Positions 12,942 to 13,065 of a stretch of DNA of 13,065 nucleotides are shown here, piece by piece. The notes under the pieces are model-generated. The model did no database searches and was not told the DNA's origin. It worked only from the letters and a program-made list of their open reading frames with translations. The position numbers and the translations under genes were made by a program. This DNA comes from Thermoplasmata archaeon. Lineage in GTDB: Archaea; Thermoplasmatota; Thermoplasmata; Thermoplasmatales; Thermoplasmataceae. The DNA lies in NCBI GenBank assembly GCA_021827885.1, contig JAKAUD010000219.1, positions 1-13,065 of the forward strand. The letters run 5' to 3'. Every line of letters begins with the position of its first letter. Position 1 is the first letter of the stretch.

Positions 12942-13065
12942 TTATAGAGTGACCTCCTCTCCCAGCTTTCGCAGGGAACTTCCCACTTCAAAGGTTGCTG
13001 GGGAAATCTCCATGGGCTTGAATTCCCTTCGGCCCGAAGGTACTTTGTCCTTCATGCTAAGCCAT
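12942..13065 (-). CDS. Probable C-terminal tail of a TnpB (IS200/IS605-type) protein, cut by window edge
   Basis: A minus-strand frame enters at the right edge and ends at a TAA at 12942-12944 after about 41 codons. Its residues include PSGRREFKPMEISPATFEVG, then SSLRKLGEEVTL. I relate this to the low-complexity tails of archaeal TnpB proteins, which often end in a G-R-E-x-x-P-V/M-E-I pattern followed by EAG or EVGS. The conserved RuvC and zinc-ribbon parts would lie outside the window, so this is a tentative family call. Support comes from two strong hairpins encoded in the same DNA (see the omegaRNA entry), as expected where a tnpB 3' end doubles as guide-RNA scaffold. Alternatives: tail of another transposase or a chance frame. 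Confidence 0.45.
   Translation of the reverse strand, partial: WLSMKDKVPSGRREFKPMEISPATFEVGSSLRKLGEEVTL
12951..13041 (-). ncRNA. Candidate omegaRNA scaffold overlapping the tnpB 3' end
   Basis: On the minus strand the tail of the frame encodes two stable stems. At 12960-12977 the RNA reads UCCCUGC-GAAA-GCUGGGA: six pairs, one U-U mismatch and a GNRA tetraloop. At 13026-13040 it reads CCUUCG-GGC-CGAAGG, six perfect GC-rich pairs. IS200/IS605 TnpB proteins use an RNA made from the 3' end of tnpB and the element's right end, with the guide copied from the flank. Position and strand fit; the boundaries given are approximate and the identity is inference. Confidence 0.33.

Noticed and set aside
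12657..12947. Plus-strand frame of 96 codons after vapC
   Set aside because: Odd composition rich in Trp, Cys and Arg, no recognisable domain, starts inside vapC and runs antisense into the TnpB-like tail; most likely a chance frame.
1..13065. CRISPR array, rRNA genes or long direct repeats
   Set aside because: No regularly spaced repeats or rRNA-like sequence were seen by eye on either strand.

Overview
The window looks like a chromosomal segment of an acidophilic euryarchaeon of the Thermoplasmatales type (Ferroplasma, Cuniculiplasma or Thermoplasma relatives). Signs of this are an archaeal DRG-type GTPase, a two-domain protein disulfide oxidoreductase, an AbrB/VapC pair, and two ways of starting genes. 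Many genes have a TATA-like box 24-29 nt before the start codon and so are probably leaderless. Others carry a strong GGTGA(T) ribosome binding site. The taxonomic call is inferred from protein character, not from a marker gene.

Layout. The left edge (1-592) holds the 5' part of an IS transposase on the minus strand and a divergent 100-aa protein of unknown function; one nearly symmetric TATA box sits midway between their start codons. Next is a housekeeping stretch: threonine dehydratase (694-1926, +), DRG/Rbg GTPase (1950-3056, -), a probable frameshifted small gene (3083-3300, +), protein disulfide oxidoreductase (3346-4005, -), a glyoxalase II-like metallo-beta-lactamase hydrolase (4185-4859, +), PduO-type cobalamin adenosyltransferase (4845-5375, -), a four-helix membrane protein (5461-5910, +), a metallophosphoesterase (5947-6630, +) and a hypothetical protein (6650-7066, +).

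The most coherent unit is a four-gene operon at 7423-10752: a DsrE-family protein, TusA, a 484-aa YeeE/YedE-type transporter and an SQR-like flavoprotein. Gaps are 5-12 nt, and every start has a GGTGA/GGTGAT site. Family knowledge suggests one sulfur pathway: the transporter brings in reduced sulfur (thiosulfate or a related species), TusA and DsrE carry it as protein-bound persulfide, and the flavoprotein passes electrons to a quinone or another acceptor. The same families also serve selenium metabolism (YedE/YedF), so the substrate is open.

The right part (10980-13065) is accessory. It holds an alpha/beta hydrolase (-), a tRNA-like 3' fragment without a 5' half, an AbrB/VapC toxin-antitoxin pair whose toxin has Gly where the third PIN-domain Asp is expected, and at the right edge the likely C-terminal tail of a TnpB (IS200/IS605-type) gene on the minus strand. 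The DNA of that tail encodes two strong hairpins, as expected if an omegaRNA overlaps the 3' end of tnpB. The window is thus flanked by two different mobile elements.
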